NCBI GenBank assembly: GCA_947303105.1
Contig: CAMYXQ010000061.1
Span: forward strand, 1 to 5,670
Reading direction: 5' to 3'
DNA: 5,670 nt
DNA from: an uncultured Caryophanales bacterium
Lineage (GTDB): Bacteria; Bacillota_I; Bacilli_A; RFN20; CAG-826
The notes beneath the pieces were generated by a model. It saw only the letters and a program-made list of their open reading frames with translations, did no database searches and was not told the origin of the DNA. Positions 1-5,502 of the stretch are shown piece by piece (position 1 is the stretch's first letter; every line of letters starts with the position of its first letter). The position numbers were made by a program, and so were the translations under genes.

Positions 1-388
1 CACTGTCAAAAGCGAACGGAAGGAGCTCGCGCATGGAAGACACTTTGACCGCGCCTTTGAGGTTGGCCATGATGATCGGGGCGTCGGCCGGAAGGAGCTC
101 GCTTAAGACTTGGCGGCACTGGCCGCAGGGCGTGCAGGGCTCATCGGTGTCGGCAACAACGGCAAGAGCGACAAAGTCGCTTTTCTTCGCGCCATGCATC
201 ATCGCGCCATAAACGGCGTTGCGCTCGGCGCACATGCAGCAGGGATAGGAAGCGTTTTCGACGTTCGCGCCAAGGAAAACGGATCCGTCTTTCAATAAGA
301 CGGCTGCGCCAACGGCGAAATGGCTGTAGGGCGAGTAGGATAGCGATCGGGCTTCGATCGCTTTCTCGATGAGTTGTTTATTTTCCAT
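1..388 (-). CDS. cdd: Cytidine deaminase (C-terminus cut by window edge)
   Basis: Zinc-dependent deamination of cytidine and deoxycytidine to uridine and deoxyuridine in the cytosol (pyrimidine salvage). Translation from the ATG at 386-388 gives 129 residues before the window ends. The family of small homotetrameric deaminases is about 130-136 residues, so only a few are missing. Visible motifs: the substrate-binding region FLGANVENAS (about 38-47), CAER at 53-56 with Cys53 as zinc ligand and Glu55 as proton shuttle, and PCGQCRQ at 87-93 with zinc ligands Cys88 and Cys91. The start is fixed by a Shine-Dalgarno GGAGGAAG six bases upstream. That signal lies inside the end of ybeY, and the two genes overlap by 11 bases, so they are probably co-transcribed and translationally coupled. 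In B. subtilis cdd is followed by era, which would lie beyond this edge. The assignment is near certain. Confidence 0.96.
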   Translation of the reverse strand, partial: MENKQLIEKAIEARSLSYSPYSHFAVGAAVLLKDGSVFLGANVENASYPCCMCAERNAVYGAMMHGAKKSDFVALAVVADTDEPCTPCGQCRQVLSELLPADAPIIMANLKGAVKVSSMRELLPFAFDS

Positions 389-860
389 GGCTGACTTCCT
401 CCATAATGGCGTCTTGCAAAGCAAACATCACTTTTTCATCCTCTTCCTTCATGTGGTCGTACCCGAGCAGGTGCAAAAGGCCGTGGCAGAAGAGGAAACA
501 AATCTCCCGTTCCTCGGAATTTCCGATTTCCTTCGCTTGGCGAAGGGCTTGCGGGATGCAGATAAGGATTTCCCCGAGGATGCGCTCCGCTTCGTCGCCG
601 AGGATCTGATGGCTCGGATCCTTGTCGTCGTTGAAGGCGAAAGAGATGACATCGGTCACCCGATCGACCCCGCGATAATCGCGGTTGATGGCGTGGATTT
701 CCTCGTCGCCGACGAAAAGGACGTCGACTTCGTAATCGATCGCGACGCCGCAACGGCGGAAAGCGACCTCGCCGATTTTCTGGAAGCGGGCCTCATAACC
801 ATCGTAATCGGGATGGTAATCATTGGAGAAAACTAACTGCATACCATATGAGTTTATCAT
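378..860 (-). CDS. ybeY: Endoribonuclease / rRNA maturation factor YbeY
   Basis: Zinc-dependent single-strand endoribonuclease needed for 16S rRNA 3'-end maturation and ribosome quality control. The hallmark HGLLHLLGYDH, with its three zinc-binding histidines, is present near residue 125-135. Before it comes the family's fold region with RVTDVISFAF (about 67-76) and a conserved LGEILIC strand (about 94-100). An open frame extends to a TTG at 893, but the ATG at 860 is preferred: it has GAGGAAG at the right distance, and the extra 11 residues do not look like the family. This gives 160 residues, normal for YbeY. The gene lies 35 bases after the C39-membrane gene and overlaps cdd by 11 bases, so it is in the middle of a probable operon. 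phoH, the usual upstream neighbour, is not there. Confidence 0.95.
   Translation of the reverse strand: MINSYGMQLVFSNDYHPDYDGYEARFQKIGEVAFRRCGVAIDYEVDVLFVGDEEIHAINRDYRGVDRVTDVISFAFNDDKDPSHQILGDEAERILGEILICIPQALRQAKEIGNSEEREICFLFCHGLLHLLGYDHMKEEDEKVMFALQDAIMEEVSHGK
395..402 (-). promoter_or_regulatory. Ribosome binding site of cdd, inside ybeY
   Basis: GGAGGAAG on the minus strand, six bases before the cdd ATG. It lies within the last codons of ybeY, which supports coupled translation of the overlapping pair. Confidence 0.8.
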
Positions 861-866
861 AGATAA

Positions 867-873
867 CTTCCTC
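867..873 (-). promoter_or_regulatory. Ribosome binding site that sets the ybeY start
   Basis: GAGGAAG on the minus strand, six bases before the ATG at 860. The alternative upstream TTG at 893 has no comparable signal and would fall directly after the stop codon of the preceding gene. Confidence 0.75.
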
Positions 874-895
874 TTTTCCACGATGAGCGACAACT

Positions 896-2107
896 TTATA
901 GAAGCGGCTGTTCCTCATCGGGGAAATCCTTGGCCATATATTCGCGGAAATAGCCTTTGTTCCGGGCTTGGTTCGGGCGATCGACGACATATTCGGATGT
1001 CTGTCGGAAACCCTCGGCGACGACATAGAGGCCGAAAAGATGGAACAGGTAGTAATTCGCGGATGGCTCCTCGATGAAAATCAAAGGCAGGAACGCGAAG
1101 AGGATCACCCCGGCGAGGCGGACCGCTTGCTCTATGAGCAAAATTTTCCCGTATCTGTCGCTTTCCCGCGACAAAGATTCAATCTCCTCGCGTTTCTCTT
1201 TTTCGGTTCCGCCGCCATAGAGTTTCCGCTCGCGCTCGCTGAGGTCGGCGAGCTTTTTGCGGCGTGGGAACGAAACGGTTAGGGCGATGACCAAATCCAT
1301 AATCGCCACCGCGCCGGCCGAGAGGAAGAAGGCCGGGGCGTTGATTCCCAGCAGGACGGTGAGGAGGATGGCGCTCGACAAAGAAACGATCACCGAGGAA
1401 AAAGAGGCGAATATGTTCTTTTTGAAGAGATTGAAACACTCATAGTTCTTTCTGAGGCGATCGGGGTTTGGGTCATAGATCCGCCCTTGCCATCGGCGGT
1501 CGAATCGGCGCATGAAACGCAAGAGCAAAAACCTTCGCTCGACCTCGATGACGAAAGATAAAAGAATCAAAATCGGCGGCACGAAACTCGGGGCGGCGTT
1601 GAGAAAATAAAAGCCGAATCCGATAAGAAGCTCTTCTACGAAGAGAAGGAGATAGGAAAGAATCCTGCTTCCCGGCGGGAAAAACGTCTGAGCTTTCGGA
1701 GGCGGGTCTTTCCGGGTTTGGACGCAGGAGGCCCAAATGCCTTTCCAGCTCTTCTTGAAATCGTCTTTGTCCATCGTCCGGCGACCTCTATGCGGATCGA
1801 GGAAGATGACGCGGCGTTTTCCGATTCGTTTGACAAGGCAAAGATGATCGGCGCCGTTTTCGTCCATCAGGACAAGGAAGGGTTTCCGTTTTCCCGCCGG
1901 ATAATCGAAAATCTGGGCCGGCGACTGATAGAACTCCAAACTAAAGCCATAAGCGCGGGCCGCTTGCTCCAATTGTTTCAAAGAATAAGGAGGATGTTCG
2001 TATAGCGTGGCAAAACGCCAGGCTGGGGATGCGGCATGGCACAAAGCCATCCGCAGGGCGGCTAGGCCGCAGGAATGTTCGTCGAACTGGTAATATTCAT
2101 CTCTCAT
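896..2107 (-). CDS. C39 peptidase domain fused to six-helix membrane domain, no ATPase domain
   Basis: Residues 1-130 look like a C39 bacteriocin-processing (double-glycine) peptidase. Gln7 (oxyanion hole) and Cys13 in QFDEHSCGLAAL have the family spacing. His88 in DHLCLV and Asp104 in FLDP are 16 apart, as in ComA-type enzymes, so the full catalytic set is present. Residues 145-375 hold six hydrophobic segments (roughly 149-170, 175-198, 232-254, 258-280, 321-344, 352-374). They are arranged 2+2+2 with long charged cytosolic loops, like the membrane domain of a peptidase-containing ABC exporter. The protein then ends after 403 residues; such exporters are about 700 and carry Walker A/B and signature motifs, none of which is seen. 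The family normally cleaves a leader after GG during peptide export; whether this protein exports anything is unknown. No clear Shine-Dalgarno precedes the ATG. It starts 36 bases after the rpsU terminator, with only a weak TAAAAT (2134-2139) as possible -10. ybeY follows after 35 bases. Domain call good, function open. Confidence 0.75.
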   Translation of the reverse strand: MRDEYYQFDEHSCGLAALRMALCHAASPAWRFATLYEHPPYSLKQLEQAARAYGFSLEFYQSPAQIFDYPAGKRKPFLVLMDENGADHLCLVKRIGKRRVIFLDPHRGRRTMDKDDFKKSWKGIWASCVQTRKDPPPKAQTFFPPGSRILSYLLLFVEELLIGFGFYFLNAAPSFVPPILILLSFVIEVERRFLLLRFMRRFDRRWQGRIYDPNPDRLRKNYECFNLFKKNIFASFSSVIVSLSSAILLTVLLGINAPAFFLSAGAVAIMDLVIALTVSFPRRKKLADLSERERKLYGGGTEKEKREEIESLSRESDRYGKILLIEQAVRLAGVILFAFLPLIFIEEPSANYYLFHLFGLYVVAEGFRQTSEYVVDRPNQARNKGYFREYMAKDFPDEEQPLL

Positions 2108-2142
2108 ACCAATGAATACGCAGAAAAGACGAAATTTTACCG

Positions 2143-2171
2143 AAGAAAATAAAAAGCCCCATAAGGGGCTT
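2143..2171 (-). terminator. Rho-independent terminator after rpsU
   Basis: Stem AAGCCCC / GGGGCTT (2154-2160 with 2165-2171), four-base loop, then TTTATTTTCTT on the minus strand. It begins 13 bases after the rpsU stop codon. Read-through would be one way to transcribe the C39 gene downstream. Confidence 0.85.
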
Positions 2172-2184
2172 AATTATTGGTTGA

Positions 2185-2361
2185 TTACCACTTTTTGCGG
2201 CGGGCCATCTCGCTCTTCTGTTTGCGCTTGAGGCCAGTCTTGAGGTAATACTCTCTCTTGCGGGATTCCATCAAGATGCCGGATTTGTTGACGCTGCGTT
2301 TGAAACGACGGAGCGCTTCATCGAGATTTTCGCCTTCACGGACGACAGTTTTCACGACCAT
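2185..2361 (-). CDS. rpsU: 30S ribosomal protein S21
   Basis: Small basic protein of the 30S subunit platform, acting in translation initiation. The 58-residue product starts [20 protein letters not shown] and continues with the family's [17 protein letters not shown] (about 25-41) and a Lys/Arg-rich tail ending in RRKKW; the length is typical. A longer frame begins at a GTG at 2370, but that GTG is part of the Shine-Dalgarno GAGGTGAT, so the ATG at 2361 is the start. The gene has its own promoter candidate and its own terminator, so it is probably a single-gene unit. In B. subtilis rpsU directly follows mtaB (yqeV); here rpmF, deoC and two glycosyltransferases lie between them. Confidence 0.96.
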   Translation of the reverse strand: MVVKTVVREGENLDEALRRFKRSVNKSGILMESRKREYYLKTGLKRKQKSEMARRKKW

Positions 2362-2365
2362 TGAT

Positions 2366-2373
2366 ATCACCTC
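2366..2373 (-). promoter_or_regulatory. Ribosome binding site that sets the rpsU start
   Basis: GAGGTGAT on the minus strand, four bases before the ATG at 2361 (six counted from GAGGTG). It rules out the in-frame GTG at 2370, which it contains. Confidence 0.75.
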
Positions 2374-2387
2374 GCTTTCGAGAACGT

Positions 2388-2420
2388 GTTATATTCTACG
2401 CTTTCGTGCCTTCAAAACAA
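2388..2420 (-). promoter_or_regulatory. Candidate sigma-A promoter of rpsU
   Basis: Two overlapping readings on the minus strand: TTGTTT, 16 bases, TAGAAT (2420-2393), or TTGAAG, 16 bases, TATAAC (2415-2388). Either gives a leader of about 20-30 bases carrying the rpsU Shine-Dalgarno. Which pair is used cannot be told by eye. Confidence 0.45.
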
Positions 2421-2447
2421 GGAAATTTCGATGAAATGCGCATTTTG

Positions 2448-2476
2448 TTGGAGAACATTCTCTACGAGAGGATAAT
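2448..2476 (+). promoter_or_regulatory. Candidate promoter of the GT2 gene
   Basis: TTGGAG, 17 bases, GATAAT on the plus strand. The predicted transcript start is only about 5-8 bases before the ATG at 2489, so the messenger would be almost leaderless. This fits the absence of a Shine-Dalgarno at usable distance. It is back to back with the rpsU promoter. Confidence 0.4.
2451..2470. repeat. Two overlapping short inverted repeats in the GT2 promoter spacer
   Basis: GAGAA-CA-TTCTC (2451-2462) overlaps CTCT-ACG-AGAG (2460-2470). Together they fill nearly the whole space between the proposed -35 and -10 of the GT2 promoter, the position of a typical repressor operator. The arms are only 4-5 bases, so chance is possible. 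Confidence 0.35.
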
Positions 2477-2488
2477 TTAGTTACGAAT

Positions 2489-3460
2489 ATGGGCCAGCCG
2501 CAATTGTCGATTATCGTTCCCATCTATCGCGAGCCAGAGCTCTTGGCCCGTTGCCTTTGCGCGTTGGCGGGGCAGAAAACCGACCGCGAATACGAAGTGA
2601 TCCTCTGCGTGGCCCATGACGCCGATCCGAAAGTCCGCGAAATCGCCTTGGCCTTTTCCGCCGCCAATCCGCTTTTCCGAATCATCCTTGTCAAACCGGA
2701 AAACGCTGCCCGCGGCGAAACCCGCCTCGAAGGGGTCTTGGCCGCAAAAGCGCCGCTCATCACGTTCTGCGACAGCGACGATTATTACGAAGAGAACGGG
2801 GTTGAGGATATTCTAGACGTCGCTTTAGCGACGAATGCCGATATCGTCTGCTTTGCCTTCGATCAGATCTATGCCAAGAAGACAAAACCATATCGGCCGC
2901 GCTTCCACCGCGAAAAGATTCTCTCCAAACGCCAGGCCCACCGCCGCCTCGTCCGCGATTGCACCATTCCTTATTTCGTGTGGAATAAAGTATTCAAACG
3001 GCAGTTATTCGATACAAGTCTCATTCGTTTCAAGAATCGCGCCGCGCTTTTCGAAGATTGCGCGATGACTTATTCGCTCTTCCTGGCGGCGGAAACAATC
3101 GCCCTTTCTAAGCGGTCCTACTATTGCTATGACAAGGTCTCGCCTAGCTCAGTCACCCATGAAAAGCGGACGGACCGGGCCCGTTGCCATCTTGCGCTCT
3201 ACGCCGCCGAGCGATTCTATTTAGACACCATGCCGGATAAGAAAAAACTTCTCTCCGCTTGGCGGGCCGCCGGATGGCGGATGATTTCGATGCTCGTCTT
3301 CGATTCCCGTATCGACCGCAAGAACGGGAAATCGGAATTTTTCCACCTTCTCCATGAGTTTAACGGTCTTTGGCTAAAGAAAATGCCCTCTAAAGAGGGC
3401 AAATCATATTCCGACCTTATTGGATCTTGTTTTGAAGAACCGATTCGTAAATCGTCTTGA
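2489..3460 (+). CDS. Family 2 (GT-A) glycosyltransferase
   Basis: Inverting glycosyltransferase that would move a sugar from a nucleotide-sugar donor to a surface glycan or lipid acceptor; donor and acceptor cannot be read from the sequence. The N-terminus has LSIIVPIYREPELL (6-19), the first strand of the GT-A fold. DSDDYY at 95-100 holds the DxD metal and nucleotide-sugar site. WNKVFKRQLF (165-174), FEDCAMT (188-194, likely the catalytic-base region) and the YYCYDKVSPSSVTH block (211-224) follow in the usual order. No transmembrane helix is evident, so it is probably a cytosolic or membrane-associated enzyme. 323 residues is ordinary for the family. It is the only plus-strand gene, divergent from rpsU and convergent with the GT4 gene, whose last 44 bases it overlaps. 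The start has no Shine-Dalgarno; GAGAGG lies about 17 bases upstream, too far. No plus-strand terminator was found. Confidence 0.9.
   Translation: MGQPQLSIIVPIYREPELLARCLCALAGQKTDREYEVILCVAHDADPKVREIALAFSAANPLFRIILVKPENAARGETRLEGVLAAKAPLITFCDSDDYYEENGVEDILDVALATNADIVCFAFDQIYAKKTKPYRPRFHREKILSKRQAHRRLVRDCTIPYFVWNKVFKRQLFDTSLIRFKNRAALFEDCAMTYSLFLAAETIALSKRSYYCYDKVSPSSVTHEKRTDRARCHLALYAAERFYLDTMPDKKKLLSAWRAAGWRMISMLVFDSRIDRKNGKSEFFHLLHEFNGLWLKKMPSKEGKSYSDLIGSCFEEPIRKSS
3376..3401 (-). terminator. Rho-independent terminator of the deoC-GT4 unit, inside the GT2 coding region
   Basis: Stem TGCCCTC / GAGGGCA (3384-3390 with 3395-3401) and loop TAAA. On the minus strand it is followed by ATTTTCTTT. 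It begins 15 bases after the GT4 stop. On the plus strand the hairpin is followed by AAATCATATT, so it should act only on minus-strand transcripts. It occupies codons of about residues 299-305 of the GT2 protein. Confidence 0.7.
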
Positions 3461-4427
3461 GCCGTTCTCCGATCACTTCGATACGGCGCGCTTCGGCGAC
3501 CTTGTAGCCGGCATCGAGAACCGCGGGATCCTCGCCTTCTAACAGGCGGCGGATCTCTTTTTCGAATTCATCGTCATCCTTGCCCATCCGGCAGGAGACG
3601 TCTTTTTCGAGCCACGGGACGAAGGTGTCAATGTCGCGCACCAACAACGGGCAGTTGCTCGCGAGGGCTTCCAAAACGACGATGCCCTCATTCTCCTCGT
3701 AGCTGGGGAAGAAGAGGCAGGAAGCGCATTGATATGCCCCTTGGATCAGTTCACCTGATACATATCCCGGCAAAATGACGTTTTCGGGTTTGTGGCGCTT
3801 GGCTTGGATGGCGGGATGGGAATTGAGGAAGGCGGAGATTTCCCCGAACCAGAAGAATTTCGTTTCCGGGAAGCGGCGGGCGACTTCGATGAAATCGACG
3901 AAGCCTTTCCGGACGAAGGGGAAGCCGACGCCCATGACGAATTTCTCATTTTCCTTGAGGCCGAAATGATCGCGGAAGGCTTTTACCTTCTTAGAATCGG
4001 GTAAGTATTCATCGAGAACGATGCCGTTGCTGCAATCGACGACTTTTGGGCAGAGGCCGTAGGCCTCGATGTTCTTTTTGCTATGCGGGGTCGGGGTGAT
4101 GATGAGAGGCGCTTTGCCGTACATCCGCTTTAAGTAGCCCCAGAAGAACGGCTCGGCCGCCTTGGCGCAGCGGAAGGACTCGCGGAAGTCCTCGCGGGTG
4201 CTGTGCCCGTGGACCACCACCGGAATGTTTCTCTTCAAGAGTCGTTTCAAAAGGCGAAGCGACTTGGAGCCGTAGGTGTTGATGTGGGCGATGTCGAAAG
4301 AATCGCGAGGGTCATCGGTCACTTCGATCCCCACCGCTTCGCAGGCGGCCTTTTGGTGCTTCAAAGCCCGGCCGATGCCGCTATGACGCAATGCTTTCTG
4401 ACTCTCGGAAAAGAGAAGGACTTTCAT
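3417..4427 (-). CDS. Family 4 (GT-B) glycosyltransferase, probably glycolipid type
   Basis: Retaining glycosyltransferase of 336 residues. The C-terminal half has the GT-B donor-site pattern: GVGFPFVRKG (166-175), NVILPGYVSG (216-225) and the EX7E motif at Glu245/Glu253 in EENEGIVVLEALA. SNGIVLDEY (133-141) is the usual inter-domain segment. The N-terminus, with SGIGRALKHQ at 16-25, resembles my recollection of CpoA-type enzymes, which add a second sugar to monoglycosyl-diacylglycerol in streptococci and Acholeplasma. A role in membrane glycolipid synthesis at the cytosolic face of the membrane is therefore inferred, not shown. The ATG directly follows the deoC stop (TAAATG) and has no Shine-Dalgarno, so translation probably depends on ribosomes finishing deoC. 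A terminator follows the gene. GT4 family membership is secure; the acceptor is uncertain. Confidence 0.88.
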   Translation of the reverse strand: MKVLLFSESQKALRHSGIGRALKHQKAACEAVGIEVTDDPRDSFDIAHINTYGSKSLRLLKRLLKRNIPVVVHGHSTREDFRESFRCAKAAEPFFWGYLKRMYGKAPLIITPTPHSKKNIEAYGLCPKVVDCSNGIVLDEYLPDSKKVKAFRDHFGLKENEKFVMGVGFPFVRKGFVDFIEVARRFPETKFFWFGEISAFLNSHPAIQAKRHKPENVILPGYVSGELIQGAYQCASCLFFPSYEENEGIVVLEALASNCPLLVRDIDTFVPWLEKDVSCRMGKDDDEFEKEIRRLLEGEDPAVLDAGYKVAEARRIEVIGERLKTIYESVLQNKIQ

Positions 4428-5084
4428 TTATTTTTGACGGAGGGATTCCATGATCGGAACGCTCTTTGAGCAGCCGATACGGGTCGCCCCGGCTTTGACA
4501 AGAGCTTTCAGCTCTTCATAGGTATGGATGCCACCGGAGGCTTTGACGCCGATATACGGGCCAACGGTGCTGCGCATGATCTTGACCGCGTTGACGGTCG
4601 CACCGCCCTTGGAGAAGCCGGTGCTCGTCTTGACGAAGTCGGCCCCGCCTTCGCAGGAAGCGCGGGAAGAGAAGGCAATTTCCTCATCGGTGAGGAGGCA
4701 GGTTTCTAAGATGACTTTGAGGGTGATGTCTTTGCCGATGGCTTTGCGGACGGCATAGACTTCGTTGGCGATATATTTCCAATCGTGTTCCTTGGCCATG
4801 GAGATGTTCTGGACCATATCCACCTCATCGGCCCCGTCGGCGACGGCTTGGGCCGCTTCGGCGGCTTTGATGGACGGCAAGGAGGCGCCCAAAGGGAATC
4901 CGACGACGGTGCAAACCTTGACGTCGCTACCTTCCAAGCAAAGCTTGGCGGCCTTGACGAAAGCCGGGTTGACGCAGACGGAGAAGAAGCCATAGACTTT
5001 GGCTTCCTCGCATAATTTGCGGATGTCTTCCAACCGGGCATCCGGATTCAAATTCGTGTGATCGATCAATTTGCTGACTACCAT
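4428..5084 (-). CDS. deoC: Deoxyribose-phosphate aldolase
   Basis: Class I aldolase that splits 2-deoxyribose-5-phosphate into glyceraldehyde-3-phosphate and acetaldehyde, in cytosolic deoxynucleoside catabolism. Motifs in order: KLIDHTNL (5-12), VKVCTVVGFPLG (55-66), ADEVDMVQN (85-93) with the conserved Asp89, VKTSTGF (151-157) with Schiff-base Lys152, and VKASGGI (180-186) with Lys181. 218 residues matches the short Bacillota form. The ATG at 5084 is supported by AGAGGT at a good distance and by the normal family N-terminus. It heads a two-gene unit with the GT4 gene. The terminator of rpmF upstream separates it from that gene, so it should have its own promoter; TGTAAAAT at 5105-5112 is a possible -10, without a good -35. 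Metabolically it fits with cdd at the other end of the window, though the two are not adjacent. Confidence 0.97.
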   Translation of the reverse strand: MVVSKLIDHTNLNPDARLEDIRKLCEEAKVYGFFSVCVNPAFVKAAKLCLEGSDVKVCTVVGFPLGASLPSIKAAEAAQAVADGADEVDMVQNISMAKEHDWKYIANEVYAVRKAIGKDITLKVILETCLLTDEEIAFSSRASCEGGADFVKTSTGFSKGGATVNAVKIMRSTVGPYIGVKASGGIHTYEELKALVKAGATRIGCSKSVPIMESLRQK

Positions 5085-5092
5085 ATGAAAAT

Positions 5093-5110
5093 ACCTCTGG
5101 CTTTATTTTA
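5093..5110 (-). promoter_or_regulatory. deoC ribosome binding site and possible -10 element
   Basis: AGAGGT (5093-5098) precedes the deoC ATG by eight bases. Just upstream is TAAAAT (5105-5110), preceded by TG, readable as a -10 box. The leader would be very short and no convincing -35 is seen, so the promoter part is weak; the ribosome binding site is good. Confidence 0.45.
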
Positions 5111-5137
5111 CACGCGGGCGAAAAAAGAATGAATGGC

Positions 5138-5166
5138 AAAAAGAAAAAGCGATCCTCTCGGACCGC
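5138..5166 (-). terminator. Rho-independent terminator after rpmF
   Basis: Stem GCGGTCC / GGATCGC (5160-5166 with 5149-5155, one G-U pair), GAGA tetraloop, then TTTTTCTTTTT on the minus strand. It begins 16 bases after the rpmF stop. A strong textbook terminator between rpmF and deoC. Confidence 0.9.
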
Positions 5167-5182
5167 GTTTCTTTCGTTGAGC

Positions 5183-5374
5183 TTATTTTTCCTCTTTGCT
5201 CTTGAGGTGAAGGATGTCTTTGCCTTTATAGTAACCGCAAGCCGGGCAAACGGTATGGGCATCGATCATCTCGCCGCAATGCGGGCAGGCGACTTTGCCG
5301 CTGACCACCAATTTGAAGTGGGTGCGGCGCAATCTTTTGCGCGTTTTGCCGATTCGTCTCTGTGGGACTGCCAT
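5183..5374 (-). CDS. rpmF: 50S ribosomal protein L32, zinc-ribbon form
   Basis: Structural protein of the 50S subunit. The 63-residue product starts with the family signature [20 protein letters not shown]. It contains a four-cysteine zinc ribbon, CPHC (30-33) and CPAC (43-46), so this is the zinc-binding version and not the cysteine-free paralogue some Bacillota express under zinc shortage. The start is fixed by AGGAGG eight bases upstream. It has its own promoter candidate and terminator and is probably transcribed alone. Its place between mtaB and deoC differs from B. subtilis. Confidence 0.97.
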   Translation of the reverse strand: MAVPQRRIGKTRKRLRRTHFKLVVSGKVACPHCGEMIDAHTVCPACGYYKGKDILHLKSKEEK

Positions 5375-5382
5375 CGTGAATT

Positions 5383-5429
5383 CCTCCTAAGGACCTCGGT
5401 ACTTATACAAGGGCGTGCGCGGAAATCAA
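5383..5429 (-). promoter_or_regulatory. rpmF promoter and ribosome binding site
   Basis: Minus strand TTGATT (5424-5429), 16-base spacer, TATAAG (5402-5407), then AGGAGG (5383-5388). Transcription would start near 5395, leaving a leader of about 20 bases. An upstream consensus TTGACA at 5482-5487 has no matching -10 at 17 bases. Confidence 0.55.
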
Positions 5430-5437
5430 CTTTTGTT

Positions 5438-5491
5438 CATACAATGTCTAAATTTTTGTATGTTTTATTCGATTTTATCTTTGTCAAATCG
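5438..5491. repeat. Two inverted repeats in the AT-rich gap upstream of rpmF
   Basis: CATACAA (5438-5444) and TTGTATG (5456-5462) form a perfect 7-base pair of arms with an 11-base spacer. Next to it CGATTT (5470-5475) and AAATCG (5486-5491) form a 6-base pair. Neither is followed by a U-run on the minus strand, so they are not obvious terminators for the upstream gene. They could be operator-like sites or chance in AT-rich DNA. Confidence 0.35.
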
Positions 5492-5502
5492 TGATTTTCG
5501 GT

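Noticed and set aside
17..102. 14-base direct repeat CGGAAGGAGCTCGC at 17-30 and 89-102
   Set aside because: Both copies lie in cdd and encode the same ELLP turn in the same frame; shared codons explain it without a repeat element.
369..836. Plus-strand open frame of 155 residues opposite ybeY
   Set aside because: It is antisense to a certain gene with the zinc motif intact, has no family resemblance, and arises from the codon pattern of the real frame.
861..893. Longer ybeY start at the TTG at 893
   Set aside because: It lacks a ribosome binding site, while the ATG at 860 has a good one and gives the usual protein length.
2134..2162. A dedicated promoter for the C39-membrane gene in the terminator gap
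   Set aside because: TAAAAT is present but the hexamer 17 bases upstream does not resemble a -35, so it is mentioned only within the gene entry.
2489..3460. Possible Mollicutes-type code with TGA as Trp
   Set aside because: GT2 ends at TGA and no other gene has an internal TGA; Trp codons are TGG throughout. The standard code fits.
4524..5041. Several open frames opposite or out of phase with deoC
   Set aside because: deoC carries all its catalytic motifs across this region; the others are shadows of it.
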